A stretch of DNA of 64,000 bases. It comes from Micropterix aruncella (lineage: Eukaryota > Arthropoda > Insecta > Lepidoptera > Micropterigidae). Position numbers and translations under genes: made by a program. Under the pieces are notes generated by a model, which worked only from the letters and a program-made list of their open reading frames with translations, did not search any database and was not told the DNA's origin. Location: assembly GCA_944548615.1 (NCBI GenBank), contig OX155961.1, positions 360,189 through 424,188 of the forward strand, read 5' to 3'. The first letter of the stretch is position 1; every line of letters starts with the position of its first letter. Positions 33,670 to 45,741 of the stretch are shown piece by piece.

Positions 33670-34431
33670 TCTTATATATAAAAATGAATCGCCGTGCGTC
33701 AGTCTCGCAAGATCTCGAAAATGACTCGACCGATTTGAATGATTATCTTTTTGTTTTGCTTGACTTGATTCAGGGGTGGTTTACAAAATAAAATATTTAG
33801 GAAAAATAAAAAAAAACAACTGAAAATCGAAAAAATTGAAATTTTGGCATTTTGGGAAATGGGCCACGATCAATAAATGGCGTTCGCGGCGATCCTATTG
33901 TTTGACAGCTGCTGCGCCATCCATAACTTTTATTCATTCCGTGCGATTGTGTAAAATTTAAAAAAGTCGAAAATTCGAAAAAGTCGAAAAAGTCAAGAAT
34001 CGAAAAAGTCAAAATAGTCAAAATAGCCGAAAAAGTCGAAATAGTCGAAAAGTCTAAAAAGTCGGAAAAGTCGAAAAAATCGAAAAAGTCGGAAAAGTCG
34101 AAAATGTGAAAAAAGTCGAAAATGTCAAAAAAGTCCGAAAATTCGAAGAATGCAAAAAAGGCGAAAAAGTCGGAAAAGTCGAACAAGCCGAAAAAACCGG
34201 AAAACTCGAAAAAGCATTTATATTTCATCATGCAAATTGAATATATTAAATTTATTTTAATTACGAACGACTTCTATTTAATCACCAAACGAAACTCAAA
34301 CCGTACATGATTCGGCCATATTATAGATTTCAATGAATTGGATTTAGAAGGTTGATTAGGATCATTAAACGCTTATGAAGAGTTACAATCAAATCAATTT
34401 TAGGTGGTACGAAGTTCACCGGGCCATCTAG
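33670..34431 (+). mobile_element. non-autonomous Helitron (copy 2)
   Basis: Starts TCTTATATATAAAAATG and ends 'ggtggtacgaagttcacc' (hairpin), then 'gggccatCTAG' before a T. It matches the minus-strand copy at 13212-13932 from end to end, including the internal GACTTTTT array. The base before the TC is T here, not the usual A. Non-coding. Confidence 0.7.
33961..34215. repeat. (AAAAAGTCG)n minisatellite inside Helitron copy 2
   Basis: About 25 imperfect units of the AAAAAGTCG type, complement of the array at 13436-13646. Lys/Ser-rich and Phe/Asp/Ser-rich frames here are products of the repeat. Confidence 0.75.
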
Positions 34432-34864
34432 TGTGTCATAAATAGTAGAATTAAGCTTCAACCTTAAAATAAAATGTTATTTTTTAAAATAATCAATATT
34501 ATTTTTATTCGTAAGATCATTCTACCTACTAAATGCAATGATTAAGACAAAGAACCATCCTCTTTGCTCTCTGCTCAGTGTATTTGCTCATTTGCCACGA
34601 CCTACATACAGTAGATTTGTTCCCTGCGTGGCCTTTTTCTGTGATTTTGGATAGGTACTATCTATAATTGTGAAATTTCACAATGGGCGGTTTTATGTCA
34701 TACTATGGAGTATTTTATATGCATGTATGCGTATATCATGAATGTTTTGTTATTTTATACGAATCGTCAGAATTCAAGTGCAATTCCGTCAATTCCGTTA
34801 ATCTCAACGGAAAATAGTGATCTAGCCGGAAAACGAACTCAGAACTATTGATATATTCATATAA
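34432..34864. other. no gene seen; possible degenerate SINE
   Basis: At 34785-34840 'ccgttaatctcaacggaaaa' and 'tagccggaaaacg' resemble the minus-strand SINE tail and B-box area at 33.58 kb. Otherwise unassigned. Confidence 0.4.
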
Positions 34865-35036
34865 TATATGGTATTAGATTGCTCAACTCCATAATGCATT
34901 TTGGCAACCCTTCTGCACCGGATAAACGCAGGTGTCGCTGATAGCATTAACGATGAAACAAAGAGCAATATATTTGGCCATCTATAATAATATTGATAAT
35001 TAATATGTTTTTATAAAGAACTGATTATATAAAACC
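34865..35036 (+). repeat. dispersed repeat R (copy 2, left part)
   Basis: 'ggtattagattgctcaactc', 'gtcgctgatagcattaacg', 'gagcaatatatttggccatc', 'tataataatattgata' and 'ttataaagaactgatta' align with copies 1 and 3. The copy is interrupted at about 35037. Confidence 0.55.
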
Positions 35037-35715
35037 CCGGAAGCTGATTGTCCCCTGCTGCAGTTAGGCCACTAAGACCCTTGTGTTTAGGGTCGGCCAA
35101 ACTCACGGGTCAACACCCATCCGGCAGCATCCACGCAGAAGTGCGAGCCCGGGTAGGACTCTGGCCTGCGGACCAGTTTGCCCTAGAAGTCAACCTTCGG
35201 GCGCTTCTGGACTGTTTGCGTACCTTGCGGCGTCAGCCAATCGATTGTGAATTTCGGCTAGTAGCCGGAGGAGTCTGGAAACAGTATTGTTTTCTGTAGA
35301 GCGGGGAAGATATTAACCTTACAGCAACTTCCCTTGAAATGACCAATCCGCTACCCGATACTGTGTGAACGAACAGCCAGGTAAAGAGTGCCGTGGTCCG
35401 CGATAGATTTGGTAGACACTGTATCACCGTTACGTAAGGGAGAGAACCGCGCAAGCGACCTCGAACCTGTAACCTGTCGTGAGACCGGAGTAATTTGGTT
35501 GCAACTGGAAGTAAGGGCGCTAGTGTCGGCCCGCTGTTTGAATACACTGGTAGGGCGTTGACTTCTTACGGGCTAGTGGCGTAATTAGACAGTGGACTGT
35601 TTCACCCCAAGTCTTCTACGCTGACCTCACGGAAGATAGAACAATCTAATATCGTTGAAACTTCATGAGGTGACGGGTTTGCCTATTGAAATTGACAGTT
35701 CCAGTTCAAATCCCA
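35037..35715 (+). mobile_element. retroposon family S copy nested in repeat R
   Basis: Shows the family S order: 'gttaggccac', 'gtgtttagggtcggccaaac', 'acccatccggcagcatccac', 'cgcttctggactgtttgcg', 'agtctggaaacagtattg' and 'gaggtgacgggtttgcc'. It separates the two parts of repeat R copy 2. No clean TSD was found. Confidence 0.6.
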
Positions 35716-35795
35716 ATAATTTAACCAAAGATAACAATAATAACATTCGATTATTAGTGCCATCTATTGCAGTTTTTTTATAGGCTGATAATAAT
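35716..35795 (+). repeat. dispersed repeat R (copy 2, right part)
   Basis: 'aataataacattcgattatt' and 'agtgccatctattgcag' then 'tttttataggctga' match 36280-36350, where they follow directly on the left part. Confidence 0.6.
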
Positions 35796-36094
35796 TTCTG
35801 AGATTTCCGGTGAATATGGGAACCGCCTAATCGCCGTCTTTCGCCGCGATAATGCTGCACTTCGTTTGCTAGATTTAGACTTTATAAACTCCTTTACGCC
35901 ATTCGAGTTTCATGACCTAATTCAATGTTACAGTTCATAACTCAAACTTAAAACTACTTAACTTATTCCATAATCAATTAACCTATCTCAATTATTCATT
36001 CGTATGGCATAGGTGTTAGTCTCTAATTATTAAGGCGACCGCACGATCCACGTGGTATCTGTGGAGGCCCTCACCACACCCATTGATTATAGTA
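35796..36094. other. no gene seen
   Basis: Unassigned spacer between two R copies. Confidence 0.5.
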
Positions 36095-36345
36095 TGTGGT
36101 ATTAGAATGCGCAATTACATAGAACGATTTGGTAGCCCAGCTGATACAGCGAAATGCATCTGGCGCTGGTAGCACTGACGGTCAAACTAATAGAAATTTA
36201 TTTGGCTATTTAAAAATGGCCGATAACAAATGTTTTTTTTATAAAAGGCCGATTGACTAAAAAAACCAAATAAATAAATAAACGACAACAAAAATAACAT
36301 TCAATTATTAGTGCCATTTATTGCATTTTTTTAAATAGGCTGATT
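36095..36345 (+). repeat. dispersed repeat R (copy 3, uninterrupted)
   Basis: Contains left and right modules in one piece: 'gtggtattagaatgcgcaat', 'ggcgctggtagcactgacgg', 'aatttatttggctattt', 'aataacattcaattattagt' and 'gccatttattgcat'. Reference for the split copy at 34.9-35.8 kb. Confidence 0.6.
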
Positions 36346-37749
36346 ACATCACAGAATTAATACTAATATAATCAATCCTATTACGGAAAATAAATAAAAT
36401 AATGAAAATAAGGAGAATTTTATCTAGATAGACTAATAGGTGTATCTAGATAAAATCTACCTAAACATTAAAGTGCGTAATTATTAGGTATTGAAACCTG
36501 TGTACCATATTAAAAATCTACATCTTCATGTAAATAATTTAAATATAATAAAAGCTATGTTTATAAAATTGGTTTGCTAGTGTATATAAGCGGATTATAT
36601 CACGGACATTTATTTATTTTATTTTGTTTATAAAGTACAAAAAAACATTACAAGGACATGCTACTGTTATACATAAAGAATCATTAAAAGCAAACATTAA
36701 TATAGCGAAAAACATAGCTCTATGTATATAAATATGCTAACATACCCGAAATGAGGCGAAATCGCACAACCAACTAGACCTAGAAGGTCTGTCTCTGGCT
36801 GTGCTGTGTCATACCAACTGTATGTTTGTTCACTCGCAAACTGACGCATTTGATTTAAATTTTCAAATATTTTTAAATGTAATAAATGTGTTTTATACAC
36901 AAATTAAATATTTTACTATAATCAATGACAACACAAAAAAAAACATCTCCACTTCTCTCATTAACGATATCCACTCACAAAACTGCAAAAAAAAACTTGT
37001 ATACTTTCAAGTTGATAATATGTAATGTAAGAAATATTATTCTTTACCAAAGCAATCTATGTACAATGAGGTACAATTGAGCATTAGGTGCCTTGGAGAT
37101 AACCACTCCAGACAGGCATATATACATACTTATCAAGGATTCTTTTTATTTCAATAAAGTTGTCGGATATTTAGATTTCTCTATAGTTTATGGTAATATT
37201 TGTGGGTTTATTTAATTTTGTGGCCGTGAAATATTTAGTAATATTTAGTGAGATACAATATATTTTTTCTTTGAACTAATATTTAGATTTGATCCACTAT
37301 AGCTTGGTATTTACTTTTTAGTGCCATCGATTATCCAATACGAAAATCAAATTGATTTATGTACTTATCATTATATATTTTTTGTGTTATTAGAAGGTTT
37401 ATGATATAATTCATTTGGCTTTAACGATAACTGTATCATTTATCATTTGATATATTATATAATAGCAACCATTGTTTACCATATATATTTTGAAATATTA
37501 TTGTAATTATCGTTAACTTAAAACAGACAATGCGATATAAATCTGTCTATAAAATAATGTAAAATGTGTAAGCTATGTAATATCTGTTTTTTTAATACAC
37601 CGTTTTAAAGCGTAATCGAGTGCATAAAATCAAAAGGATTCTTCCAGGTTGTGTAGGTACTACCAATACTAATTATTTTAATGGATAAATAAAATAAATA
37701 AATAAATGCATCCTGGCTAAAAAAGAACATTGCGGAACTGGTGGTAGTT
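36346..37749. other. no gene seen; AT-rich
   Basis: 1.4 kb of AT-rich DNA with no supportable feature. Confidence 0.55.
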
Positions 37750-38067
37750 TGAGGTTTGGCGTGGCGCGTAGCGCGGGGGCGTCGTCGTAGGCCACAGGCG
37801 CCGCAAGGTCCATCAGTTGGATGCTGCCGAGCGCCGAGTCGCGACGCCTCCATAGACGCGAGCGCCCGTCCGCAACGAGTCGCTACGACCCGCTACGACC
37901 GCTACGCTTTCCTACGCCGTGACGTCACGCGTCCCTCGCAACTTTTGAATCGGTCCCCCGGGTGTTTCCAAAGTGCAGTGATAGAAAAACCAGAAGATTT
38001 CCTGCGCTGTATTCATCCGGTTCTTCTAAGAAACTATTGGATTGCGAAATCAAGCGTTAAATTTAAG
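37750..38067 (+). promoter_or_regulatory. candidate host promoter and first exon
   Basis: A GC- and CpG-rich island (37750-37960) in otherwise AT-rich DNA. It has repeated 'cgctacgac' words and a consensus CRE, TGACGTCA, at 37920-37927. Downstream, 'atttaag|gtaagg' at 38061-38071 is a good 5' splice site. This arrangement would suit a promoter plus 5' exon of a plus-strand gene whose later exons lie beyond what I can identify. A 123-codon frame (37756-38127) runs through the donor, but nothing in it is recognisable. Purely sequence-based; no conserved protein supports it. Confidence 0.35.
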
Positions 38068-39679
38068 GTAAGGAGAGTTGAATGGAATAACCGTCGGTCC
38101 TATTATAAAATTCGTTCAAAATCTTAGATAACTCTAGATGTAGTTGAAATAATTAAAAACAATAAGTAATTCACTTTATACCCGCAATTCATTTTCTTCC
38201 TCAACTCTTCATTTTAATAATGAAGACTAATTTAATATTTAACGAAGAAGATTTAATAATAATATTTTCTATAGGTAGATATTATAAGATAATATAATAT
38301 AAATTAGATGTCCGAACTTTTTACTTTGTAGTAATTTCTAAAGTATTCAATAAGTGATGATTTTAAAGCGAAACCTTCGATTTTTTGGAACAAATAAATT
38401 AAATTCGATTTAATCAACAATAACAGAATAAGAATTTTCACCTTTCGATATTCGAGTATTTCAATTTAAATAGATTTGACATTTTTTAAAATAAGAACGA
38501 CTTACACTTATATTCATCACATAGTTTGTTAGGTTACGGGGAACATCGATAGTTTTTTTTATGAAAATGATGTACTATTTTCTGAAGTATAAATAAAAAT
38601 AAAATGTTTTTTTAGAAACTTGGATATATTTTCTGACTCGTATCCAGTTCTACCCTTTCCTTCTTCTCCCAACTTCCTCTCCTCGGGCATTCATATTTTT
38701 AATACAGGAATTTGTTTTAGAAGTAGACAAACTTATAATCTTCATTTCCACATAGCACATAAACCACCGCATGTATTAGTTTAGATAGAACCACCGCATG
38801 TAGAGTAAGATATTTTGATTCGGCAATAAGCTCCAATTTAAGTATTTATTTTTCAAGTATAACTAGAATATTTTTAATACCATTATTATTTATGTTATGT
38901 GTGCAGGCAAAATTTTTCATTCTTATAAATCCTAGATAAAAGCGCTTCTTTTAAGTTAGTAAATTAAAAAAAATTCAATCACCAAAAATTTTAAAAAGTT
39001 GACATCAATCGTTTTATCTATAATAGTATCCTTCATTTGTTATCTTCATACTAATGTAATTAGAAAAGAGCCTAATCGGTATAGTGACGCTAAATATCAT
39101 ACCACTGTCTTACTAAGACCAAAAAGTTCAAATGCCAGCAGCTATCAGAATTTAAAATCATATTTAAGGTAAAGTAGCATTTCTTCCAAAGATATTAAAG
39201 GTAAATCGATAATAATTACAACGAAACGTAATCTTATAATATATAGAAAAGTATCAAACGAATAAACAAATAATAAAATAATTATTAAATATGTATAATA
39301 ATAATAATAATTTTATTCATTCAAAAACATAAATTTACAATTGTATTAGTTGCAGAATCTGCCTAACTAGGCCATAGCCGGTACCAAGGAAAACTCTATG
39401 TATGGCAAAGATTTATTCATGTGCACATAACATTAAAATGATAAATACAAAATGTGATGAAATATAAAATAGATAAGCGAAATCAAATTAAACTTATATT
39501 TATATTTAAAATATTTTTATAGCATGGTCATGGAAATAAATATTAATGAAAAATGTCGTAATATGAAGTTTGTAGAACAAATAAATAAATATTATATTTT
39601 ATAAAGATATCTAAGAGCAGAGCGTTTAATATTTTCAAGTGCTTGATTTTTAATCCTTCTTCAATAATTGACTTAAAAT
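38068..39679. other. no gene seen
   Basis: AT-rich. If the exon at 37.9 kb is real this would be intron. A piece at 38820-38840, 'cggcaataagctccaat', is a weak match to the LINE 3' end at 26.8 kb. Confidence 0.45.
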
Positions 39680-39950
39680 TATTTTCCGAGAATACGGAAA
39701 TAAATTACATATTTATAAAAACTTTAATAATAGTTTCATCCAGGATGTTTAATATTCTCGGTGTCAAAAAATTAAAATGCTTTTGACCGAAAATGGGATT
39801 TTTGGACCCACTTTCCAATATCTGTAAATCATATACCAATGGAAAGATCTCTTTATGTAGAACAATTATTAAAATGACGAATAACCTCATTAACGAGCCA
39901 TATCCGAGTTATTTCCTATTAAATATGGCTAATTACCTTATATCCCATAG
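39680..39950. other. unassigned, possibly part of the remnant that follows
   Basis: Short frames on both strands; no motif. Confidence 0.3.
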
Positions 39951-40203
39951 GGTTCCTGGCACAGTAATTATAGTAACTTTTTAAACGAAAACTTCAACAG
40001 AATACCAGAGAAGATAACGTACAAACGCAGTGTGTACAAACTATATATTCCTAAGAATTCAGCAGTATATGAAGTGGAATACTGGGATATGTTGCTTGAA
40101 CTCTGTAATGTGTCTCATGATTTCAATGCTGCTCTGTTTACTGACGTATGTAATATGCTAAGTTCAGCTGTCCAACATGGTGTGCCCAGTCACCGTACAT
40201 TAT
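39951..40203 (+). pseudogene. unidentified coding-like remnant without start codon
   Basis: From 39951 (directly after an in-frame stop) the plus frame is open for 83 codons to TAA 40201-40203. The translation has protein-like composition: NFNRIPEKITYKRSVYKLYI, then VEYWDMLLELCNVSHDFNAA and SSAVQHGVPSHRTL. There is no ATG at the head. An AATAAA-like signal ('attaaataaatatt') follows within 60 bp. I do not recognise the family. It could be a terminal exon or a retroelement C-terminus. Confidence 0.3.
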
Positions 40204-41059
40204 AATATTCTATATTTTATGGACCTTCACTGCAAATAATATATATTAAATAAATATTTGGTATTGGGAGTTTCGTGTAATTAGCCATATTTAAGAAGAT
40301 TCCAAACTTCAAAACTCCGAAACGGCTCATAATAGAGGTAAGCTGAAGTAGTCATAAATATTCGAGATAAATAGATATTTTCAATGATAAATAAGTTATT
40401 GGTATTGGAGAGGTGGGCCAAGCGCCCATACATTTTTATCCATTGCTCTTTGTTTGTATTCACGGAGTGTTCAGTTATGGTTTTGGGACGGTCGGTCCGA
40501 ACAGTCAGTTGAGCTATAGCTAGACCAACAATTGTCAACATGTGTCATGTGTTTCATTTAGAGACTTCTTAAGATACAGTTGTGTAACATCTAACACGAC
40601 ACGTTTCCAAAATAAAGCAGCTGAGGAGTATCTTCAAATACTTTAGGATATTATTTTTGAAATACAGTTTTTGGAACTATTTAATGGATCGAAATTAATA
40701 TACTCAGCATCTCCCTAATGTATAATAACATAAAATAGCATATAAGGCATAATTGACTATTTTAAGTGATTTAAAATCCAAGATTCCCGTATATTAAATT
40801 TGTTATTTACATGAATGAACGATATTTTTTTGAACGATATATTTTAAGACGATTTTAAGATATATTTATTTCTCTGTAATAAGGAAATTGGCTCTTATGC
40901 GCCATTACCAATTTAAAAGAAGTACAAGGGTGAATTTATAGTAGGTCGTTACCAAACGGTATAAAGGTTGAAAAAAATCTAAATTCTTTTTTTCTTCCTT
41001 TGGTACTGAAACAAAACTTTTAACAAAAATAAGGTACTTGTTATGACCCATATCTACAT
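40204..41059. other. no gene seen
   Basis: AT-rich, nothing supportable. Confidence 0.5.
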
Positions 41060-41510
41060 AATATATAAAAATGGCTGTTGGTACATCTGTCTGTCCGAGC
41101 TTAATACAGTCCGAAACCGTCCTACAGATCACCATGAAAGTTGGAACATACATGTATTTTTTCATGGATAAGGTTTTTTATGAAACTGCTTTGTTCTAAC
41201 ATAACAATAGATGACACTGCTGCACATCAATTTCTACATCGCTCAACCAATCGCCAATAAAATTGGTATACAAAGACATTTAAGCAAGCATAATATTTTT
41301 GCGCTATTAACTGTATTGTAACTCGCCACCAGATGGCGCTGCAGCCAATTTATCTACCGTTCAATCAATCCCCTTGGACATTGGTAGACATAAGTATTTG
41401 AGCGCGATTAATATTTTCGCTCTATTGTAACTTGCCACTAGATGACACTGCAGTAGGTCAACTTCTATACCGTTCAACCGATAGCCATGAAAACTTTATA
41501 AATTCGAAAG
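41060..41510 (+). repeat. interspersed repeat D with tandem ~120-bp units (copy 1)
   Basis: Begins 'atataaaaatggctgttggt' and 'catctgtctgtccg', then two to three units containing 'gtaactcgccaccagatggc', 'gctgcag', 'ccgttcaatcaat' and 'ttggtagacata'. The same units occur at 43262-43500. Non-coding. Confidence 0.55.
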
Positions 41511-41986
41511 TGGTAGGAACGGCTCTTATTATATGATACTTGGGGAAAGGGTAGGGGGAGGAGAAGAGAAGAAGGTATCGCCGGGTAACATTCTACTTAT
41601 AATACGCAAATTATTAATATAAAATAAAACTAAATTATTCTTTGCTGTTACTGATTTTTTTTATAGTACATTAATAATAAAACTGAAAAGCCAAACTATA
41701 TAAAATGACTCACGCGATAAACTATTCATATTTTATAATACATTCTCTAGGTTATACCAGGATGCAACTGGAAATGGAAAATTTCAAAAGGTGTATATTA
41801 ATTTATTATACATATAAAAAACGAAATAAACTTTTCATGGTATATACTATAATAACCACGACTTTTATTGCTCATAAAAGAGGTGATCCTGGTCACTGGC
41901 GCCAAATGAAATTGCTGTAGTGGTAATATACGGCAGCATACTCGATCCCCACGTAACCATTTTTTATGAATGCGGAAGGTAAATTA
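41511..41986. other. no gene seen
   Basis: Unassigned. Confidence 0.45.
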
Positions 41987-42060
41987 AGTCACGTAATGAT
42001 TTGACACGTCATGTCACGTTCACGTTTGCACTGACATGTGACGTCACTATATATCTACTT
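41987..42060 (+). promoter_or_regulatory. CACGT cluster with CRE and TATA-like box
   Basis: Within 60 bp there are four CACGT words ('gtcacgtaatg', 'gacacgtcatg', 'tcacgttcacgtt'), then an exact CRE, TGACGTCA (42039-42046), and one base later TATATAT (42048-42054). CACGT is the core of bHLH/bZIP sites and the CRE binds CREB/ATF-type factors. The close TATA suggests a small promoter reading right. The first frame downstream with any length (42247-42435) lacks an ATG, so no target gene is evident. Confidence 0.3.
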
Positions 42061-42518
42061 ATACGCTTTTCTGATCCTTCACTATATCATCACCGCCATA
42101 GTTATCTATCACTATCAAATCTGCTCATTTGTTATTTTATAAGAGACACAAAAATAGATAAGCAAAGCAGATAATTGACTTTTCTTAGTTTCAGGCTTAT
42201 AGCGATAGATCCATCTTTTATATCTGTACTTTAATCGAATACACCATTGTCGAATTTCTTAAGCATTAGGCGCTGTCGCCTGGAAACGTGGCAGAGTTAT
42301 CCATCTAGCACAACATGTTTAGGTGATTGTGTGAAACGGTTTGAACGTAGCTCATATCAATGGCTAATGTTACCGTTATTTATAATATTTTGTTCGACTG
42401 TCTGCTTTAATCATGAGATGAGTAAGATCTTTTAATCAGTGAGATCTAATCAGTGAGATCTAATCAGGCTATATAATAAATGTGATAGAACGCACTAATA
42501 ATTAAATGTTAATCAGTT
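42061..42518. other. no gene seen
   Basis: Unassigned. 'aatcagtgagatct' is repeated at about 42434-42465. Confidence 0.45.
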
Positions 42519-43165
42519 ACAACGGGCGAATCCGTCAACTCAGGCTGGTATAACGATATGTAATCGTTCTTTCAGCCGTGGGATGAGCGTAAAGGACTTA
42601 GAGACAGGACAATCTACTATCTAGCTCACTAGCAACCCGTTAGAGACCAACGCCTTACGGCGATGCACCGGCAAAGGTAGTCAGCGGGCAGCCTCGCCCC
42701 TAACTAACAGTTTTGGCAGGATATCTCTGCCTGGAATTAACCTTCAGGATACCTCCATCCTCCAGACTGGTTACAGGTCCGAAGTCGCTTACGCGGCATC
42801 TACCTGTTGTATTACAGCGGTAATTTAATTTGAATTTATCGCAGACCTGGTTGTTCTATGCCAGTAGTGGCCACACGGGAAGGAGTGGCACAATGTTATT
42901 TCAAAAGTGGCATGACAACAGGTTTAACATCCACCTCTGATGCTTAGGAGACAGTATATTTCCATAGTATCCAGACTCCTTCAGCACTTAGTCAGAATGC
43001 ACAACCGATTGTTGTCGCCGAACGATTCGCAAAACGTCCAGTATGCAATCCCGCCAGGAGAAACCGGCCGAAACACGAGGAGGCTTTTGAATAGAAGCTG
43101 AATCATGAGTTGAGCCGATCCGAGAACAAAGTGCATCTTGTGGCCCAAGTTGCACGAAACCGTTC
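42519..43165 (-). mobile_element. retroposon family S, diverged minus-strand copy
   Basis: Starts with the complement of the family's 3' end ('caacgggcgaatccgtcaac') and continues backwards: 'aacgccttacgg', 'atacctccatcctcc', 'cgaagtcgctta', 'gcacaaccgattg', 'cgcaaaacgtccagta'. It shares the 'ggatggaggtatcc' segment only with the old 7160 copy, so the two form one subfamily. Confidence 0.5.
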
Positions 43166-43261
43166 ACCACCTGTTTAATCAATCGATCCTTTTTTAAAAC
43201 TAATAATTTACAATGTTAATATAGAGGGCTAAATAAATTAGTATTAGTTTGGCCGTCAATG

Positions 43262-43500
43262 CTATCGCGCTATTCATTTATTGTAACTTGCCACCAGATG
43301 GCCCTGCAGCACATCAACTTCTATGATGCTCAACCGATCGCCATGCAAATTGGTATACATAGACATTTTAGCCCGTATTTAATTCCCGTCGCTGTAACTC
43401 GCCACTAGGTGGCGCTAAAGCACATACCGTTCAACCGATTGCTATGAAATTAGTATACATATGTGTTTGAGCCGGAAGTAACACGGGCAGCCCCGGGTAA
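43262..43500 (+). repeat. interspersed repeat D (copy 2)
   Basis: Two units with 'gtaacttgccaccagatggc', 'caactt', 'ctcaaccgatcgcc' and 'attggtatacatagacattt', ending 'gggcagccccgggtaat'. Related to 41060-41510. Confidence 0.55.
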
Positions 43501-44201
43501 TACCACTAGTACCATATATTATTAATGGTTTTAGCTACGAACTCATTGACGCATAACCACGAATTGAAAATACGCATGCCAATAGGAATAGCAAATAAAT
43601 ATTCTTATGATCGGTGTCAAAGATTACGTTTACTCAACACGGCCAGCGACGTGCTCCAATTCACACATTTCGATTCGAGCGTGCTGAGCCGCCTGGGGCA
43701 AGGGTTAAAACTTATTACTATATTGTGAAACCCCAGGCGATCTTCGACCGCGGTGTGCTCCACTCTCGGTTGGTGCGACACGGCCGAAGCACGAATCGTG
43801 CCACCGAAGAAATCCAGGTTAAAGGCTCTCCGTTACACGAAGAGAGATTACTCACAGCGAGTAAATCTGACTACTTGTATGTTACCGTAAAAACAATATT
43901 TAACCTATTACTATTTCTAACTGGTCAGCATAAGTTTCATAGGAGATATTCTATCAAACTAGTTTTAACTAGATTTAACCCTTTAATCACTGGACGGCTA
44001 TTCCTGTCAATTGTCGGTTTTTCAGCTGTAACGATTCGCTGCCGTCTATATTCGTATGTATGCAATTATATGCGGAAAAAACTCGCCTTTATTGAATAAG
44101 CCGTCGTTATGCATTATTATGCGTGCACTAACAATCCCTACAAACAATATTTCGATGGTCGAAAACATGAGATTCAATTCCCACGGCTGACTCTCTTAGG
44201 G
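43501..44201. other. unassigned; GC-richer with a 161-codon open frame
   Basis: The plus frame 43614-44099 begins with GTG and stays open for 161 codons to TAA. Content is not recognisable and there is no ATG at the head. I cannot tell a decayed element from chance. Confidence 0.25.
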
Positions 44202-44761
44202 TTAAGGACCATGAGACATAGTAACTGGTCTGTAAATTATAGACAGGTATGTCTCATAAATTCAAAAACACTATGAAATATCAAATACGAATAATTTGTA
44301 AAATATATTTTTACCATGTTATTGAGACATCAGAAATTTAATACATAGTAGCAAAAGCAAATTAAATTATTGCCTAAAAATATACCGTCTTTTTTTTAAT
44401 GATCGTCAATGATCAACAAACTCTGATGATTTTAAAGAAATAAATAAAAAAATTATTGCGAATTTCTAAATTGTTTTCTTTTCTTTTAGTACATTTTTAG
44501 CTGGTTAGCTGCTTCGTGATTTTTAATATATATGATTTTAGAATAAGTAAGTTATTTAATAACAAAAGAATAAAAGTTGTAACTTTGCATCTTTATATAC
44601 CACATGGACACTAATGACCCATCAATTTATACAAAATCTATTGAACCAATTTTCACAAAACTTGCTACCCATGTTATCTACATATCCATTTAACAGTTTT
44701 ATTTATCAAAAACTTCCATACTTCACTGCAAAGCATAATAATATGGTCCTCGAAGGGTTAA
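44202..44761 (+). mobile_element. piggyBac-like non-autonomous element (copy 3)
   Basis: TTAA at 44202-44205 and 44758-44761. The inner ends carry 'ggaccat' and 'atggtcc' as inverted repeats. The 560-bp body matches 8350-8918 without the fold-back insertion. The right end also matches 1-143. Non-coding. Confidence 0.55.
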
Positions 44762-45741
44762 AGAATTCCTCAAATTAAAACTAGTTTTGATTAGTTTACA
44801 ATGGTCTGAACTGAAGTAATATTAGTTAAACTCCATTCCATTCAAAATGACAACAAAAGTGAGAAAATCCAACTCAGCTTAAACATATAATATAATTTAT
44901 ATCTGTGATATACTACGTAACAAACACACAATAATCGACAATAAACATATCCTTAAATCTCACTAATTTTCTTATATACTTATTATGCAACACAAAAGTA
45001 TCTACTAAAAATATATACTTTTATATCTATATACCATCTTCTAACGTTCCCCCTAAGCACTTCTAATTCTCAGCCTTTCTCAGCGACCTTCTATTTATAA
45101 ACTCAATATGAAATTTGAATTTGTAATTTTTTATTTATATATGCTAATATTTCCTAAAACTATATTTATTTCATAAAAACTATTCTACTCTATGATGACA
45201 TAAATTGTAGATTTTCTTCCAAAACTGAAAATAAAAGTTTATTATTATGTTGCGTTTTTATTTTTTTTATTAGGATTATTATTTAATAATTGACATTTAT
45301 TTAAATTTAGTTATTTATTTTTAATTAGATTATTTGAATTATGGCAACACTAATGTTATTGACAGCTGAAAGCTGTCAATAAAGATTTTGGAGGAATTTC
45401 GCAAAAACAACAATAAACACAGTTTCTGGACATGTAAATGCTATAGAAAACCCTGAAAACTAACCCTTTTTATAATTCTTGTGACAAGCGCACGGAAAAA
45501 AGGAATTTCTGTTACAGGCGCCTTAAGAGAAAAATCGTGATTGGAAAACCAACGATTTTGATTGAATCGTCCCGATTCACCAGCTATAACGAGCTTTAAG
45601 ACACAAGAACAACAACAACGCCTAACTTAATTATTATTATTTTTTTAAAATATAACTATCGCAGAAAACATTTATATGTCAAAGGTTTTTTCTCCCTATA
45701 ACATGTATAATATGTATATGTATAACTTTCATACTATAATA
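44762..45741. other. no gene seen; strong hairpin at 45356
   Basis: AT-rich DNA. A perfect 12-bp stem with a 3-nt loop is listed separately. Confidence 0.5.
45356..45382. repeat. perfect hairpin, 12-bp stem, GAA loop
   Basis: TTATTGACAGCT, GAA, then the exact complement AGCTGTCAATAA. It follows 'atggcaacactaatg'. Function unknown. Confidence 0.7.

Noticed and set aside
33797..34310. Phe/Asp/Ser-rich minus frame and Lys/Ser-rich plus frame
   Set aside because: Both follow from the GACTTTTT-type minisatellite inside the Helitron.
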